A DNA stretch of 64,000 nt from DATLGB01 sp963740765 (GTDB taxonomy: Bacteria > Actinomycetota > Thermoleophilia > Solirubrobacterales > Solirubrobacteraceae), in the NCBI GenBank assembly GCA_963740765.1, contig CAVUFN010000016.1, positions 434,001 through 498,000 on the forward strand, in the 5' to 3' direction. The stretch's first letter is position 1, and the number at the start of each line of letters is the position of its first letter. The translations under genes and the position numbers were made by a program. Of this stretch, positions 28,312 through 35,787 are shown piece after piece. The notes under the pieces are model-generated. The model worked only from the letters and a program-made list of their open reading frames with translations, made no database searches and had not been told where the DNA came from.

Positions 28312-28932
28312 GTGCTCCTCCGCCGCCTCGTCCAGCTCTACGTCGGGCTCGTCCTGTTCGGGATCAGCGTGGCCATGGTCATCCGCTCGACGCTCGGCAA
28401 CGCGCCGTGGGACGTCCTGCACCAGGGCCTCGCCCGCACGTTCGGGCTCGGCACCGGCGTGTGGTCGATCATCGTCAGCTTCCTGCTGCTCTTGCTGTGG
28501 ATCCCGCTGCGCGAGCGGCCGGGCCTGGGCACGATCTCCAACGCGATCGTCGTCGGCCTGGTGCTGCAGCTCTACCTCGACCACGTCGGGGACGCGACCG
28601 CGTTGCCCGTCCAGCTCCTGCTGCTGTTGGTCGGCGTCGGCCTCAACGCGGTCGCCGGTGGCCTGTACATCGGGGCGCGCTTCGGCGCCGGTCCGCGCGA
28701 CGGGCTGATGACCGGGCTGCACCGCCAGCGCGGCCTGCCGCTCGGCCCGGTGCGGACGAGCATCGAGGTCACCGTCCTGATCAGCGGCTGGCTGCTGGGC
28801 GGGACGGTCGGCGTCGGGACCGTCGTCTACGCGCTGGGGATCGGCCCGCTGGTGGCGATCACGCTGCCGCGCCTGACGGTGCCAGAGCCGACCGCACCAG
28901 TGGTGCCACTTCGGTCCCGAACCGCTCCATAG
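28312..28932 (+). CDS. YczE/YyaS-like integral membrane protein
   Basis: A 206-aa protein from GTG 28312 with about five hydrophobic segments: LYVGLVLFGISVAMVI, WSIIVSFLLLLLWIPL, ISNAIVVGLVLQLYL, LPVQLLLLLVGVGLNAVAGG and VGTVVYALGIGPLVAI. The motif RSTLGNAPWDVLHQGLA between the first two is the YczE signature, and GARFGAGPRDGLMTGL is a second conserved loop. The family is of unknown transport function and is repeatedly paired with MocR regulators, as here. The last 74 nt overlap the convergent LLM gene on the other strand. Confidence 0.88.
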   Translation: MLLRRLVQLYVGLVLFGISVAMVIRSTLGNAPWDVLHQGLARTFGLGTGVWSIIVSFLLLLLWIPLRERPGLGTISNAIVVGLVLQLYLDHVGDATALPVQLLLLLVGVGLNAVAGGLYIGARFGAGPRDGLMTGLHRQRGLPLGPVRTSIEVTVLISGWLLGGTVGVGTVVYALGIGPLVAITLPRLTVPEPTAPVVPLRSRTAP

Positions 28933-29833
28933 ACCGCAGCACATCGGCGTGCTTGACGGAGCCGAGGCTCATCTGAGCGACGTAGCGGTCGTGGTGGAAG
29001 AGCTCGTGCCCGCGCAGGATCTTCTCAGCGACCACCTCCGGCTCGCCCGCGTGCACCGCCCCGTCGGGTGAGGCCAGGCCGCGGAAGTGGCGGATGTCCG
29101 ACGGCGGCCAGCCGCGCTCGCGGCCGACGCGGTTCATCACCTGCAGGTAGCCCGGCGCGAAGTCGCGCTCGGCGTCGCCCACGAAGGCGTGCGTGTTGAT
29201 CGCGAGCCTGCCCTCCTTGCCGCTGCGCTCGAGCGCCTGGCGGTAGAGCTCGACGAGCGGCACGAAGCGCTCGAGCGTCCCGCCGATGATCGCGATCGTC
29301 AGCGGCAGCCCGAGCAGCCCGGCGCGGGCGACCGACTGCGGCGTCCCGCCCACCGCCACCCACAGGGGCAGCGGGTGCTGGACCGGCACGGGGTAGACGC
29401 CCTGCGCGGCTGGGTCCTCGCGGATCTCCAGCAGCCGCTCGAGCTTCGTCGCATACAGCTCGTCGTAGTCGTCGAGCGAGAGCCCGAAGAGCGGGAAGGA
29501 CTCCGTGAACGAGCCGCGGCCGGCCATGATCTCGGCGCGGCCGCCGCTGATCAGGTCCACGTGGGCGAACTGCTGGAAGACGCGGATCGGGTCATCGGAC
29601 GACAGCACGGTCACGGCGCTGGACAGCCGGACGTTCTCCGTCCGCGCGGCGATGGCGGCCAGCGCCGTCGACGGCGACGAGACGAGGTAGTCCTCCCGGT
29701 GGTGCTCGCCGACGGCGAACACGTCGAGCCCGAGCTGGTCGGCGAGCTCGGCCTCCTCGATGAGCTGCGCCATCCGCTGCTGCGGGGTGACGCCGGCATG
29801 CAGATCAGCGAACGTGGCGACTCCGAGTTCCAT
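28859..29833 (-). CDS. LLM-class flavin-dependent oxidoreductase (luciferase-like monooxygenase)
   Basis: A 324-aa protein from ATG 29833: MELGVATFADLH, LADQLGLDVFAVGEHHREDYLVSSP, VRLSSAVTVLSSDDPIRVFQQFA, SGGRAEIMAGRGSFTESFPLFG, VAVGGTPQSVARAGLLGLPL and INTHAFVGDAERDFAPGY. EHHR..Y with GRGSFTESFPLFG is characteristic of the bacterial luciferase/alkanal-monooxygenase-like group that often uses FMN rather than F420. Its C-terminal 24 codons overlap the end of the convergent YczE gene. Cofactor and substrate are not decided by the sequence. Confidence 0.9.
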   Translation of the reverse strand: MELGVATFADLHAGVTPQQRMAQLIEEAELADQLGLDVFAVGEHHREDYLVSSPSTALAAIAARTENVRLSSAVTVLSSDDPIRVFQQFAHVDLISGGRAEIMAGRGSFTESFPLFGLSLDDYDELYATKLERLLEIREDPAAQGVYPVPVQHPLPLWVAVGGTPQSVARAGLLGLPLTIAIIGGTLERFVPLVELYRQALERSGKEGRLAINTHAFVGDAERDFAPGYLQVMNRVGRERGWPPSDIRHFRGLASPDGAVHAGEPEVVAEKILRGHELFHHDRYVAQMSLGSVKHADVLRSMERFGTEVAPLVRSALAPSGAAA

Positions 29834-29840
29834 GCTCCTC

Positions 29841-29860
29841 AGACTACTTGCTAGCGCAAG
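29841..29860 (-). promoter_or_regulatory. promoter of the LLM gene with adjacent inverted repeat
   Basis: Minus-strand TAGTCT (29846-29841) lies 7 bp before ATG 29833; those 7 bp also contain GAGGAG, so leadered or leaderless starts are both possible. CTTGC and GCAAG (29847-29851, 29856-29860) form a short perfect repeat just upstream of the -10 box. Confidence 0.4.
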
Positions 29861-29862
29861 CG

Positions 29863-30960
29863 TTACAGGTGCGACGCGCCGAGCGCGAGCTGCTCGGCCT
29901 GCTCGGCGAGCTCGATGACGCCGTCCCCGAACTGCTTGAGGTACGGGTCGTCGGTGGTGCCGGAGACGGCGCGCTTGTAGTTGCCCTCCATGAAGACGAT
30001 CGACTTCCACACCGCGAGCGTCATGTACCAGCGCAGGTCCGCCACCGAGCGGCCCGAGCCCTCCTCGTAGCGCGCGATCAGCTCCTCGCGGGTCGGGAAG
30101 CCCTCCTGGCGGGTGACCTTGCCGAGGGCCTCGCGCAGGCCGCCCGACGGGTCGTCGGCCTCGACCCACAGCGCGCACAGGTAGCCGAGGTCGGCCAGCG
30201 GGTCGCCGATCGTCGCCATCTCCCAGTCGAAGATCGCGATCAGGCGCGCCGGCGCGTCGAACCCGTACATCGTGTTGCCGAGCCGGTAGTCGCCGTGGAC
30301 CACGGTGGCCTCGGCGGACTCCGGGAGATTCTCGCGCAGCCAGGAGCCGACCGTCTCCACCGCCGAGATGTCGCGGGTCTTGTTGTGCTCCCACAGCCCG
30401 GTGAAGCGGCGCAGCTGGCGCTCGAGGTACCCCTGCGGCTTGCCGAAGCCCTCCAGGCCCGCGGCCCGCCAGTCCGCTGCGTGCATCTCGACCAGCGCGT
30501 CGATGAGCTCCTCCCCCACCCGGCGGCGCTGCTCCGGCACGGAGAACGCGGGCGGCACGCTGTCGGTCATCACCTCGCCGTGCGCACGCTCCATGATGAA
30601 GAAGGGCGCGCCGATGACCGACTCGTCGTCGCCGACCGCCAGCACGGACGGGACGCGCACACCGTGGCCGTCGAGCGCGCCGATCACGCGTGCCTCGCGC
30701 AGCACGTCGTGGGCCGACGGCGGCAGCGGCGGGCGCGGCGGGCGGCGCAGGACCATCTCCGTGCCGTCCTCACGCCGCACCACGTAGGTCACGTTGGAGT
30801 GCCCGTCGCCGACCGGCTCGATCGCCAGCTCGCCCGACCCCAGACCGGCCTCGTCGAGGAACGCGACCAGGGGTTCGGTGACCACGAGCGGGACGCGCTC
30901 GTTGCCTTCCGCCTCGGCGTGTGTCCTGACGATGTCATCGGGCGCGATCTCGTGCGGCAT
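29863..30960 (-). CDS. phosphotransferase family protein (acyl-CoA dehydrogenase-associated APH/ACAD10-like)
   Basis: A 365-aa APH-fold protein from ATG 30960 (ATG 30969 adds MRA). It has VGDGHSNVTYVVRREDGTEMVLRRPPRPPLPPSAHD at the N-lobe, FFIMERAHGEVM, the catalytic loop VVHGDYRLGNTMYG and the metal motif FDWEMATIGDPLADLGYL. This subgroup is the bacterial counterpart of the kinase domain of ACAD10/11, which phosphorylates 4-hydroxyacyl-CoA so that a partner acyl-CoA dehydrogenase can eliminate phosphate. An acyl-CoA dehydrogenase gene starts 27 bp away on the opposite strand, which fits that two-enzyme scheme. Confidence 0.88.
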   Translation of the reverse strand: MPHEIAPDDIVRTHAEAEGNERVPLVVTEPLVAFLDEAGLGSGELAIEPVGDGHSNVTYVVRREDGTEMVLRRPPRPPLPPSAHDVLREARVIGALDGHGVRVPSVLAVGDDESVIGAPFFIMERAHGEVMTDSVPPAFSVPEQRRRVGEELIDALVEMHAADWRAAGLEGFGKPQGYLERQLRRFTGLWEHNKTRDISAVETVGSWLRENLPESAEATVVHGDYRLGNTMYGFDAPARLIAIFDWEMATIGDPLADLGYLCALWVEADDPSGGLREALGKVTRQEGFPTREELIARYEEGSGRSVADLRWYMTLAVWKSIVFMEGNYKRAVSGTTDDPYLKQFGDGVIELAEQAEQLALGASHL

Positions 30961-30987
30961 GGCCCGCATGGTTACATGGGAAGCCTC

Positions 30988-32196
30988 ATGGACTTCGCAC
31001 AGACCGACCGCGGCGCCGAGTTCGCCGAACGCCTCGAGGCCTTCATGGAGGAGAAGGTCTATCCGGCGGAGGCCGTCTACGAGGAGCAGATGGCCGCCGG
31101 CGGCGACCCGCACGGCCACCCCCAGATCGTCGAGGACCTCAAGGAGGAGGCGCGCTCGCGCGGGCTGTGGAACCTGTTCCATCCCGACCCCGAGCACGGC
31201 CCCGGGCTGACCAACGCCGAGTACGCCCCGCTGGCCGAGATCACCGGACGCTCCGCCCACCTCGCGCCCGAAGCCTGCAACTGCTCCGCACCCGACACGG
31301 GCAACATGGAGGTGCTCACGCAGTTCGGGACCGACGCGCAGAAGGACGAGTGGCTGCGGCCGCTGCTCGACGGCGAGATCCGCTCGGCGTTCGCGATGAC
31401 CGAGCCGGACGTGGCCAGCTCGGACGCGACCAACATCCAGCTGCGCATCGAGCGCGACGGCGACGAGTACGTCCTCAACGGCCGCAAGTGGTGGACATCG
31501 GGCGCGATGCGCGACCGCTGCAAGATCTTCATCGTCATGGGGAAGACGGACCCCGACGCCGCCACCTACAAGCAGCAGTCGCAGATCCTCGTGCCGCGCG
31601 ACACGCCGGGTGTGACCATCAAGCGCAACCTGCAGGTGTTCGGCTACACGGACGCCGAGGGCCACGCCGAGGTGCTCTTCGAGGACGTCCGCGTCCCCGC
31701 CGCGAACCTGATCGCGAGCGAGGGCGACGGCTTCATGATCGCGCAGGCCCGCCTCGGCCCAGGCCGCATCCACCACTGCATGCGCACGATCGGCGTCGCC
31801 GAGCGCGCGCTGGAGATGCTGTGCCGGCGGGCGATCTCGCGCGAGACGTTCGGCCAGCCGGTCGCGACGCGCTCGAACATCCTCGACTGGGTCGCCGAGG
31901 CGCGCATCCAGCTCGAGATGGTCCGGCTGCTCACGCTCAAGACCGCGTGGCTGATGGACACGGTCGGCAACAAGCACGCGCGCACGGAGATCGCCGCGAT
32001 CAAGGTCGCGGCGCCGGAGGCCGCGCTGAAGATCATCGACCGCGCCATCCAGGTCCACGGCGGCGGCGGCGTGTCCCAGGACTTCCCGCTGGCGGCGATG
32101 TACGCGCACGTCCGCACGCTGCGCCTCGCGGACGGGCCCGACGAGGTGCACAAGCTGACCATCGCGCGCCAGGAGATGCGGAAGTACACGGGGTGA
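30988..32196 (+). CDS. acyl-CoA dehydrogenase (ACAD10/11-like)
   Basis: A 402-aa protein. ATG 30988 is chosen because GGGAAG lies 4 nt before it; an ATG at 30976 is also in frame. Landmarks are NCSAPDTGNMEVLTQFG, AFAMTEPDVASSDATNI (FAD and substrate loop), LNGRKWWTSGAMRDRCKI, VFGYTDAEGHAEVLFEDVRVP, GRIHHCMRTIGVAERALEM, and IQVHGGGGVSQDFPLAAMYA near the C-terminus. The catalytic Glu region is GPDEVHKLTIAR. It oxidises acyl-CoA to enoyl-CoA and is coupled by GTGA to an enoyl-CoA hydratase. Confidence 0.93.
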   Translation: MDFAQTDRGAEFAERLEAFMEEKVYPAEAVYEEQMAAGGDPHGHPQIVEDLKEEARSRGLWNLFHPDPEHGPGLTNAEYAPLAEITGRSAHLAPEACNCSAPDTGNMEVLTQFGTDAQKDEWLRPLLDGEIRSAFAMTEPDVASSDATNIQLRIERDGDEYVLNGRKWWTSGAMRDRCKIFIVMGKTDPDAATYKQQSQILVPRDTPGVTIKRNLQVFGYTDAEGHAEVLFEDVRVPAANLIASEGDGFMIAQARLGPGRIHHCMRTIGVAERALEMLCRRAISRETFGQPVATRSNILDWVAEARIQLEMVRLLTLKTAWLMDTVGNKHARTEIAAIKVAAPEAALKIIDRAIQVHGGGGVSQDFPLAAMYAHVRTLRLADGPDEVHKLTIARQEMRKYTG

Positions 32197-32876
32197 TCGC
32201 CGAGCGCGTCGGCGAGGTCGCGGTCCTCCGGCTCGACCGGCCGCAGCGGCGCAACGCCATGGACACGGCACTGCTGCGCGGCCTGCTCGCCGCGCTCGAG
32301 GCCGCCCGCGACGCCCGCGCCGTCGTCGTCTCGACCACCGACGTGTCCGCGCTGTCGGCGGGCGCGGACGTCGGCGAGGACCTCGACGCGGAGGGCGGCG
32401 TCATCCGCATGGAGCTCTTCACGCAGCTCTACGCGGCGGTCGAGGCGCACCCCGCTCCGACCGTCGCGGTGTGCGTCGGCAACGTCGTGGGCGCCGGGGC
32501 AGAACTGGCCGCGGGCTGCGACCTGCGCGTCGGCGGTGACAACCTCAAGCTCGCCTGGGTCGGCGCGCGTCACGGCGTCCCGGTCGGGCCGGCGCGCCTG
32601 GCGCCGCTGATCGGCGTCAGCCGTGCGAAGGACTGGGTCCTGACGGGCCGGGTGATCGGCGCCGACGAGGCGCTCGCCGCCGGCTTTCTGCACGACGCCG
32701 TCCGCGCCGACGCGGCCGAACCGCGGGCGCTCGACCTGGCCGCGTCACTCGGCGACGTCCGGGTCCTCAAGCAGATGTTCCGCGACCTCGATCAGACCGC
32801 GGACCGCGTCAGCTACGAGAACGACCGCCTGCTGGACTTCCAGCGGACGGGCACCGGTCTGCCGCGTCGCGCCTAG
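32193..32876 (+). CDS. enoyl-CoA hydratase/isomerase family protein
   Basis: A 227-aa crotonase-fold protein from GTG 32193. It has LRLDRPQRRNAMDTALL, SALSAGADVGED (oxyanion hole 1), VGNVVGAGAELAAGCDLRVG (oxyanion hole 2) and HGVPVGPARLAPLIG. It is shorter than typical hydratases (about 255-260 aa) by loss of C-terminal helices. The second catalytic Glu position is not obvious, so an isomerase or hydrolase activity is equally possible. The start overlaps the acyl-CoA dehydrogenase stop. Confidence 0.88.
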   Translation: MIAERVGEVAVLRLDRPQRRNAMDTALLRGLLAALEAARDARAVVVSTTDVSALSAGADVGEDLDAEGGVIRMELFTQLYAAVEAHPAPTVAVCVGNVVGAGAELAAGCDLRVGGDNLKLAWVGARHGVPVGPARLAPLIGVSRAKDWVLTGRVIGADEALAAGFLHDAVRADAAEPRALDLAASLGDVRVLKQMFRDLDQTADRVSYENDRLLDFQRTGTGLPRRA

Positions 32877-32897
32877 GGGCGTCTCCCGCACGCCCCT
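32875..32897 (+). terminator. terminator hairpin after the acyl-CoA genes
   Basis: AGGGGCG and CGCCCCT pair perfectly across a 9-nt loop, beginning inside the TAG stop. It also faces the end of the small minus-strand gene at 32912, so it may serve both. Confidence 0.5.
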
Positions 32898-32911
32898 GCG
32901 CGATGCGGTAC

Positions 32912-33025
32912 CTAGAGCACGCGGCTGACGATGAACAGGATCAGCAGGATCACGAGGATCGTGCCGACGATGCCCAGTCCGCCGAGTGCGAAGGGGGGTG
33001 CGAGCGCTGCGATTGCTGCGGCCAT
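32912..33025 (-). CDS. 37-aa single-span membrane protein
   Basis: ATG 33025 to TAG 32912-32914 encodes 37 residues: an Ala-rich amphipathic start (MAAAIAALAPPFALGG) then LGIVGTILVILLILFIVSRVL, a clear transmembrane helix ending in Arg. AAGGAGG lies 4-5 nt before the ATG, one of the best ribosome-binding sites in the window, which supports translation despite the size. The GGLGIVGTILVILLILFI pattern is reminiscent of the DUF3309 family of tiny membrane proteins, but I could not confirm this. It is convergent with the enoyl-CoA hydratase gene. Confidence 0.65.
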   Translation of the reverse strand: MAAAIAALAPPFALGGLGIVGTILVILLILFIVSRVL

Positions 33026-33189
33026 GAGGCCTCCTTGCTAGATGGTCGGAGAGCGCCTACCCGCCCGGCCGGGTCAACACCCCAACCGGTGGCGCACATC
33101 CTGCGGCCGACCGGCGTCAGGGTCGCCGCAGATGCCGGCGTGGCGGCAACCGCCTCGATGGACGCGTGGGTTACGGTTATCTCACTGCC

Positions 33190-34662
33190 ATGGGAGAGAT
33201 CACGGACGTCTGCATCATCGGGGCCGGCTTCAGCGGGCTGGCCATGGGCGCCAAGCTCAAGCGAGCGGGGCGCACGGACTTCGTCATCGTCGAGCGGGCG
33301 AGCGACGTGGGTGGCGTCTGGCGCGACAACACCTACCCGGGCGCCGCGTGCGACGTCCCGAGCCACATGTACTCGCTGAGCTTCGCGCAGAACCCGGCCT
33401 GGACCCGCACCTACTCCCACCAGCCCGAGATCCACGCCTACCTGCGGCGCGTCGCCCGCGAGGAGGGGCTGCTCGACTTCATCCGCTTCGACACCGAGCT
33501 GGTCGACGCGCAGTGGCGGGACGACCACTGGGCGATCGACACGTCCACCGGCCCGCTGCGCGCCCGCGCGCTCGTCGCGGCGTCCGGGCCGCTCGTCGAG
33601 CCCAAGCTCCCCGCCGTCCCGGGCCTCGTCGACTTCGGTGGCGACGTCTTCCACTCCGCCCGCTGGAACCACGACGTCGACCTCACCGGCAAGCGCGTCG
33701 CCGTCGTCGGCACGGGCGCGTCCGCGATCCAGTTCATCCCGGAGATCGCCGACCGCGTCGGGCACATGACGGTCTTCCAGCGCACGGCGCCGTGGGTGCT
33801 GCCGCGCACGGAGCGGGCCATCACCCGCATCGAGCGCGAGCTGTTCAAGCGCGTCCCCGCCGCCCAGGAGGCCATCCGCAACAGCGTCTTCTGGATGCGC
33901 GAGCTCGGCGCCGGCACGCCGCTCTTCAAGCCGCGCAAGCCGAGCGTGCTCAAGGCGCTCGGCCTCGCCCACATCCGCCGCTCGATCGGCGACGCCGCGC
34001 TGCGCGCCAAGGTCACGCCGGGCTACGAGCCGGGCTGCAAGCGCCTGCTGCTCTCCAACACCTACTACCCGACACTCGCCCAGCCGCACGTCGACGTCGT
34101 CGTGTCCGGCATGGTGGAGGTGCGCGGCAACACGGTGATCGGCGCCGACGGCACGCAGGCCGAGGTCGACGTGATCATCTTCGGCACCGGCTTCGAGGTC
34201 ACGCGGCCGCCCGTCGCCCACCACATCCGCGACGCCGCCGGCACGACGCTCGACGCGCACTGGGGCGGATCGATGACCGCCCACCGCGGGGTCACCGTCA
34301 ACGGCTTCCCCAACCTGTTCTTCCTGCTCGGCCCCAACTCCGGGACCGGGCACATGAGCGTCGTCTACATGGCCGAGACTCAGGCCGACTACGTCTTGGC
34401 CGCGCTTGATGAGCTCGAGGCGCGATTGTCCGCCGCGCTCGAGCCGGCCGCCGGTGCGCAGGACGCGTGGACGGAGGAGGTCGAGCGCCGGTCGCAGAGC
34501 ACCATCTGGCTGAGCGGCGGGTGCTCGAGCTGGTACCTCGACGACGCCGGCCGCAACACCGTGCTGTGGCCGGACTACTGCTACCGCTACGCGGCCGCAC
34601 TGCGCGACTTCGACGCGGATGAGTACGAATGGGCGCCGCACCGGGTAGCGGCGCCTGCATGA
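33190..34662 (+). CDS. flavin-containing Baeyer-Villiger-type monooxygenase
   Basis: A 490-aa protein from ATG 33190. The FAD motif VCIIGAGFSGLAMGAKLKRAG is followed by GGVWRDNTYPGAACDVPSHMYS, and the NADPH motif is VAVVGTGASAIQFIPEI. Between them FGGDVFHSARW fits the Baeyer-Villiger fingerprint FxGxxxHxxxW. An ATG pathway motif (IFGTGFEV) and LLGPNSGTGHMS complete the class B flavoprotein pattern. It inserts oxygen next to a ketone or oxidises heteroatoms, with 4-hydroxyacetophenone- or steroid-type substrates typical of this size. Its stop overlaps the start of the LLM gene (ATGA). Confidence 0.92.
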   Translation: MGEITDVCIIGAGFSGLAMGAKLKRAGRTDFVIVERASDVGGVWRDNTYPGAACDVPSHMYSLSFAQNPAWTRTYSHQPEIHAYLRRVAREEGLLDFIRFDTELVDAQWRDDHWAIDTSTGPLRARALVAASGPLVEPKLPAVPGLVDFGGDVFHSARWNHDVDLTGKRVAVVGTGASAIQFIPEIADRVGHMTVFQRTAPWVLPRTERAITRIERELFKRVPAAQEAIRNSVFWMRELGAGTPLFKPRKPSVLKALGLAHIRRSIGDAALRAKVTPGYEPGCKRLLLSNTYYPTLAQPHVDVVVSGMVEVRGNTVIGADGTQAEVDVIIFGTGFEVTRPPVAHHIRDAAGTTLDAHWGGSMTAHRGVTVNGFPNLFFLLGPNSGTGHMSVVYMAETQADYVLAALDELEARLSAALEPAAGAQDAWTEEVERRSQSTIWLSGGCSSWYLDDAGRNTVLWPDYCYRYAAALRDFDADEYEWAPHRVAAPA

Positions 34663-35615
34663 AACTCGGCTACTTCCTGTCCAGCGAGGAGTTCGGCCCC
34701 CGCGAGCTCGTCCGCCAGGCCAAGCTCGCGGAGGCCGCGGGCTTCCACGGCCTGTGGATCTCCGACCACTTCCACCCCTGGAACGACGCGCAGGGCCAGT
34801 CGCCCTTCGTGTGGTCGGTGATCGGCGCGCTCGCCGAGGCCACCAGCCTGCCGGTGACGACGGGCGTGACCTGCCCGACCATCCGCATCCACCCGGCGAT
34901 CATCGCCCAGGCTGCCGCGACCAGCGCGGCGCTGCTCGGGCCGGGGCGCTTCAACCTCGGCGTCGGCACCGGCGAGGCGCTCAACGAGCACGTCCTCGGC
35001 GACCACTGGCCCGAGGCCGACGTGCGTCTGGAGATGCTCGAGGAAGCCATCCACATCATGCGCGGCATGTGGGAGGGCGGCCAGTTCAGCCATGACGGCA
35101 CGCACTACCTCGTCGAGAACGCGCGCCTCTACACGCTGCCCGACGCGCCGCCGCCCGTGCTCGTGTCCGGCTTCGGGCCGAAGGCGATCGAGCTCGCCGG
35201 ACGCATCGGCGACGGGTTCTGCACCGTCGAACCCGACGCCGAGGGCATCAAGGCCTTCCACGCCGCCGGCGGCGACGGCAAGGTCGTCCACGCCGGCACG
35301 AAGGTCTGTTACGGCGAGGACGCCGACGCGTGCCTGGAGACCGTGTTCCGGACCTGGCGCAACGAGGGCCTGCCCGGCGAGCTCCCCCAGATCCTCCCCA
35401 CGCCCGCGCACTTCGAGCAGGCGTCCGAGCTCGTCACCAAGGAGATGATCGCCTCCAATCGCGTCGTCGGTCCGGACCTCGACACGCACGTCGCCCACTT
35501 CCGCGAGTTCGAGGCCGCGGGCGTCGACGAGCTCTTCGTCCAGCAGATCGGCCCGGACCAGGACACGTTCTTCGAGACGTTCAAGCGCGAGGTCGTGCCG
35601 CGGTTCAACGGGTGA
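34659..35615 (+). CDS. F420-dependent LLM oxidoreductase, glucose-6-phosphate dehydrogenase-like
   Basis: A 318-aa protein from ATG 34659, coupled to the monooxygenase. MKLGYFLSSEEF, AAGFHGLWISDHFHPWNDAQGQSPFVW, TTGVTCPTIRIHPAIIAQA, LGVGTGEALNEHVLGDHWP and MLEEAIHIMRGMWEGGQF match the FGD group. SDHFHPW contains the Asp and His used by Mycobacterium FGD1 for hydride transfer, and TGEALNEH is its F420 loop. Many FGD-like proteins use substrates other than glucose-6-phosphate. Pairing with a Baeyer-Villiger enzyme suggests a hydroxyl/ketone oxidation step, which is inference. Confidence 0.9.
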   Translation: MKLGYFLSSEEFGPRELVRQAKLAEAAGFHGLWISDHFHPWNDAQGQSPFVWSVIGALAEATSLPVTTGVTCPTIRIHPAIIAQAAATSAALLGPGRFNLGVGTGEALNEHVLGDHWPEADVRLEMLEEAIHIMRGMWEGGQFSHDGTHYLVENARLYTLPDAPPPVLVSGFGPKAIELAGRIGDGFCTVEPDAEGIKAFHAAGGDGKVVHAGTKVCYGEDADACLETVFRTWRNEGLPGELPQILPTPAHFEQASELVTKEMIASNRVVGPDLDTHVAHFREFEAAGVDELFVQQIGPDQDTFFETFKREVVPRFNG

Positions 35616-35640
35616 GAGCGCCTGCGTCGTCGCGTGGCTT

Positions 35641-35687
35641 AAAAACGCAGGCCGCCCGGGGGAGGAGAGGAGGAGGGCGGCCTGCGT
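35641..35687 (-). terminator. strong intrinsic terminator, minus strand
   Basis: A 13-bp perfect GC-rich stem (ACGCAGGCCGCCC with its complement) is directly followed on the minus strand by TTTTTAAG. It is the only hairpin in the window that I saw followed by a T-run. Confidence 0.8.
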
Positions 35688-35694
35688 GGGGAGC
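35641..35694 (-). ncRNA. candidate small RNA with C-rich loop and intrinsic terminator
   Basis: On the minus strand a CATAAT -10 box (35706-35701) predicts transcription from about 35694. The short transcript contains a CUCCCC stretch, then a perfect 13-bp hairpin (arms 35675-35687 and 35645-35657) and a T5 run at 35645-35641. The 17-nt loop is pyrimidine only and contains CCUCC twice plus a C5 run, complementary to Shine-Dalgarno sequences. No minus-strand protein gene lies upstream for this terminator to serve. It resembles in concept the actinobacterial 6C and other C-rich-loop RNAs; homology is not claimed. Alternatively it is only a terminator for antisense transcripts. Confidence 0.5.
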
Positions 35695-35700
35695 GGAACG

Positions 35701-35706
35701 ATTATG
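35701..35706 (-). promoter_or_regulatory. -10 box of the candidate small RNA
   Basis: Minus-strand CATAAT differs from TATAAT at one base. The -35 region (GACGAT at 17 bp) is poor, as expected for an activator-dependent promoter. Confidence 0.45.
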
Positions 35707-35738
35707 AGGTTCCGTCGATGTGCATCGTCCCAAGGCGC

Positions 35739-35774
35739 CACTGATATGTCCAAGACATGATCGACATGTCAGTG
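35739..35774. promoter_or_regulatory. probable LysR-type operator
   Basis: CACTGATATGTC (35739-35750) and GACATGTCAGTG (35763-35774) pair at 11 of 12 positions. Inside, ATGTC-CAA-GACAT (35746-35758) is a second inverted repeat. Its centre lies about 31 bp before the lysR ATG and about 63 bp upstream of the predicted start of the divergent small RNA, matching the usual -65 position of LysR activation sites. Confidence 0.6.
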
Positions 35775-35787
35775 ATAGGAATCGCTT

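Noticed and set aside
29848..30987. N-terminal extension of the acyl-CoA dehydrogenase frame
   Set aside because: The extension is antisense to the phosphotransferase and unlike any acyl-CoA dehydrogenase; homology begins at about 30988.
35645..35687. Terminator for the plus-strand LLM gene
   Set aside because: The T-run follows the hairpin only on the minus strand; on the plus strand the stem is followed by GGGGAGCGG, so plus-strand termination is not the best reading.
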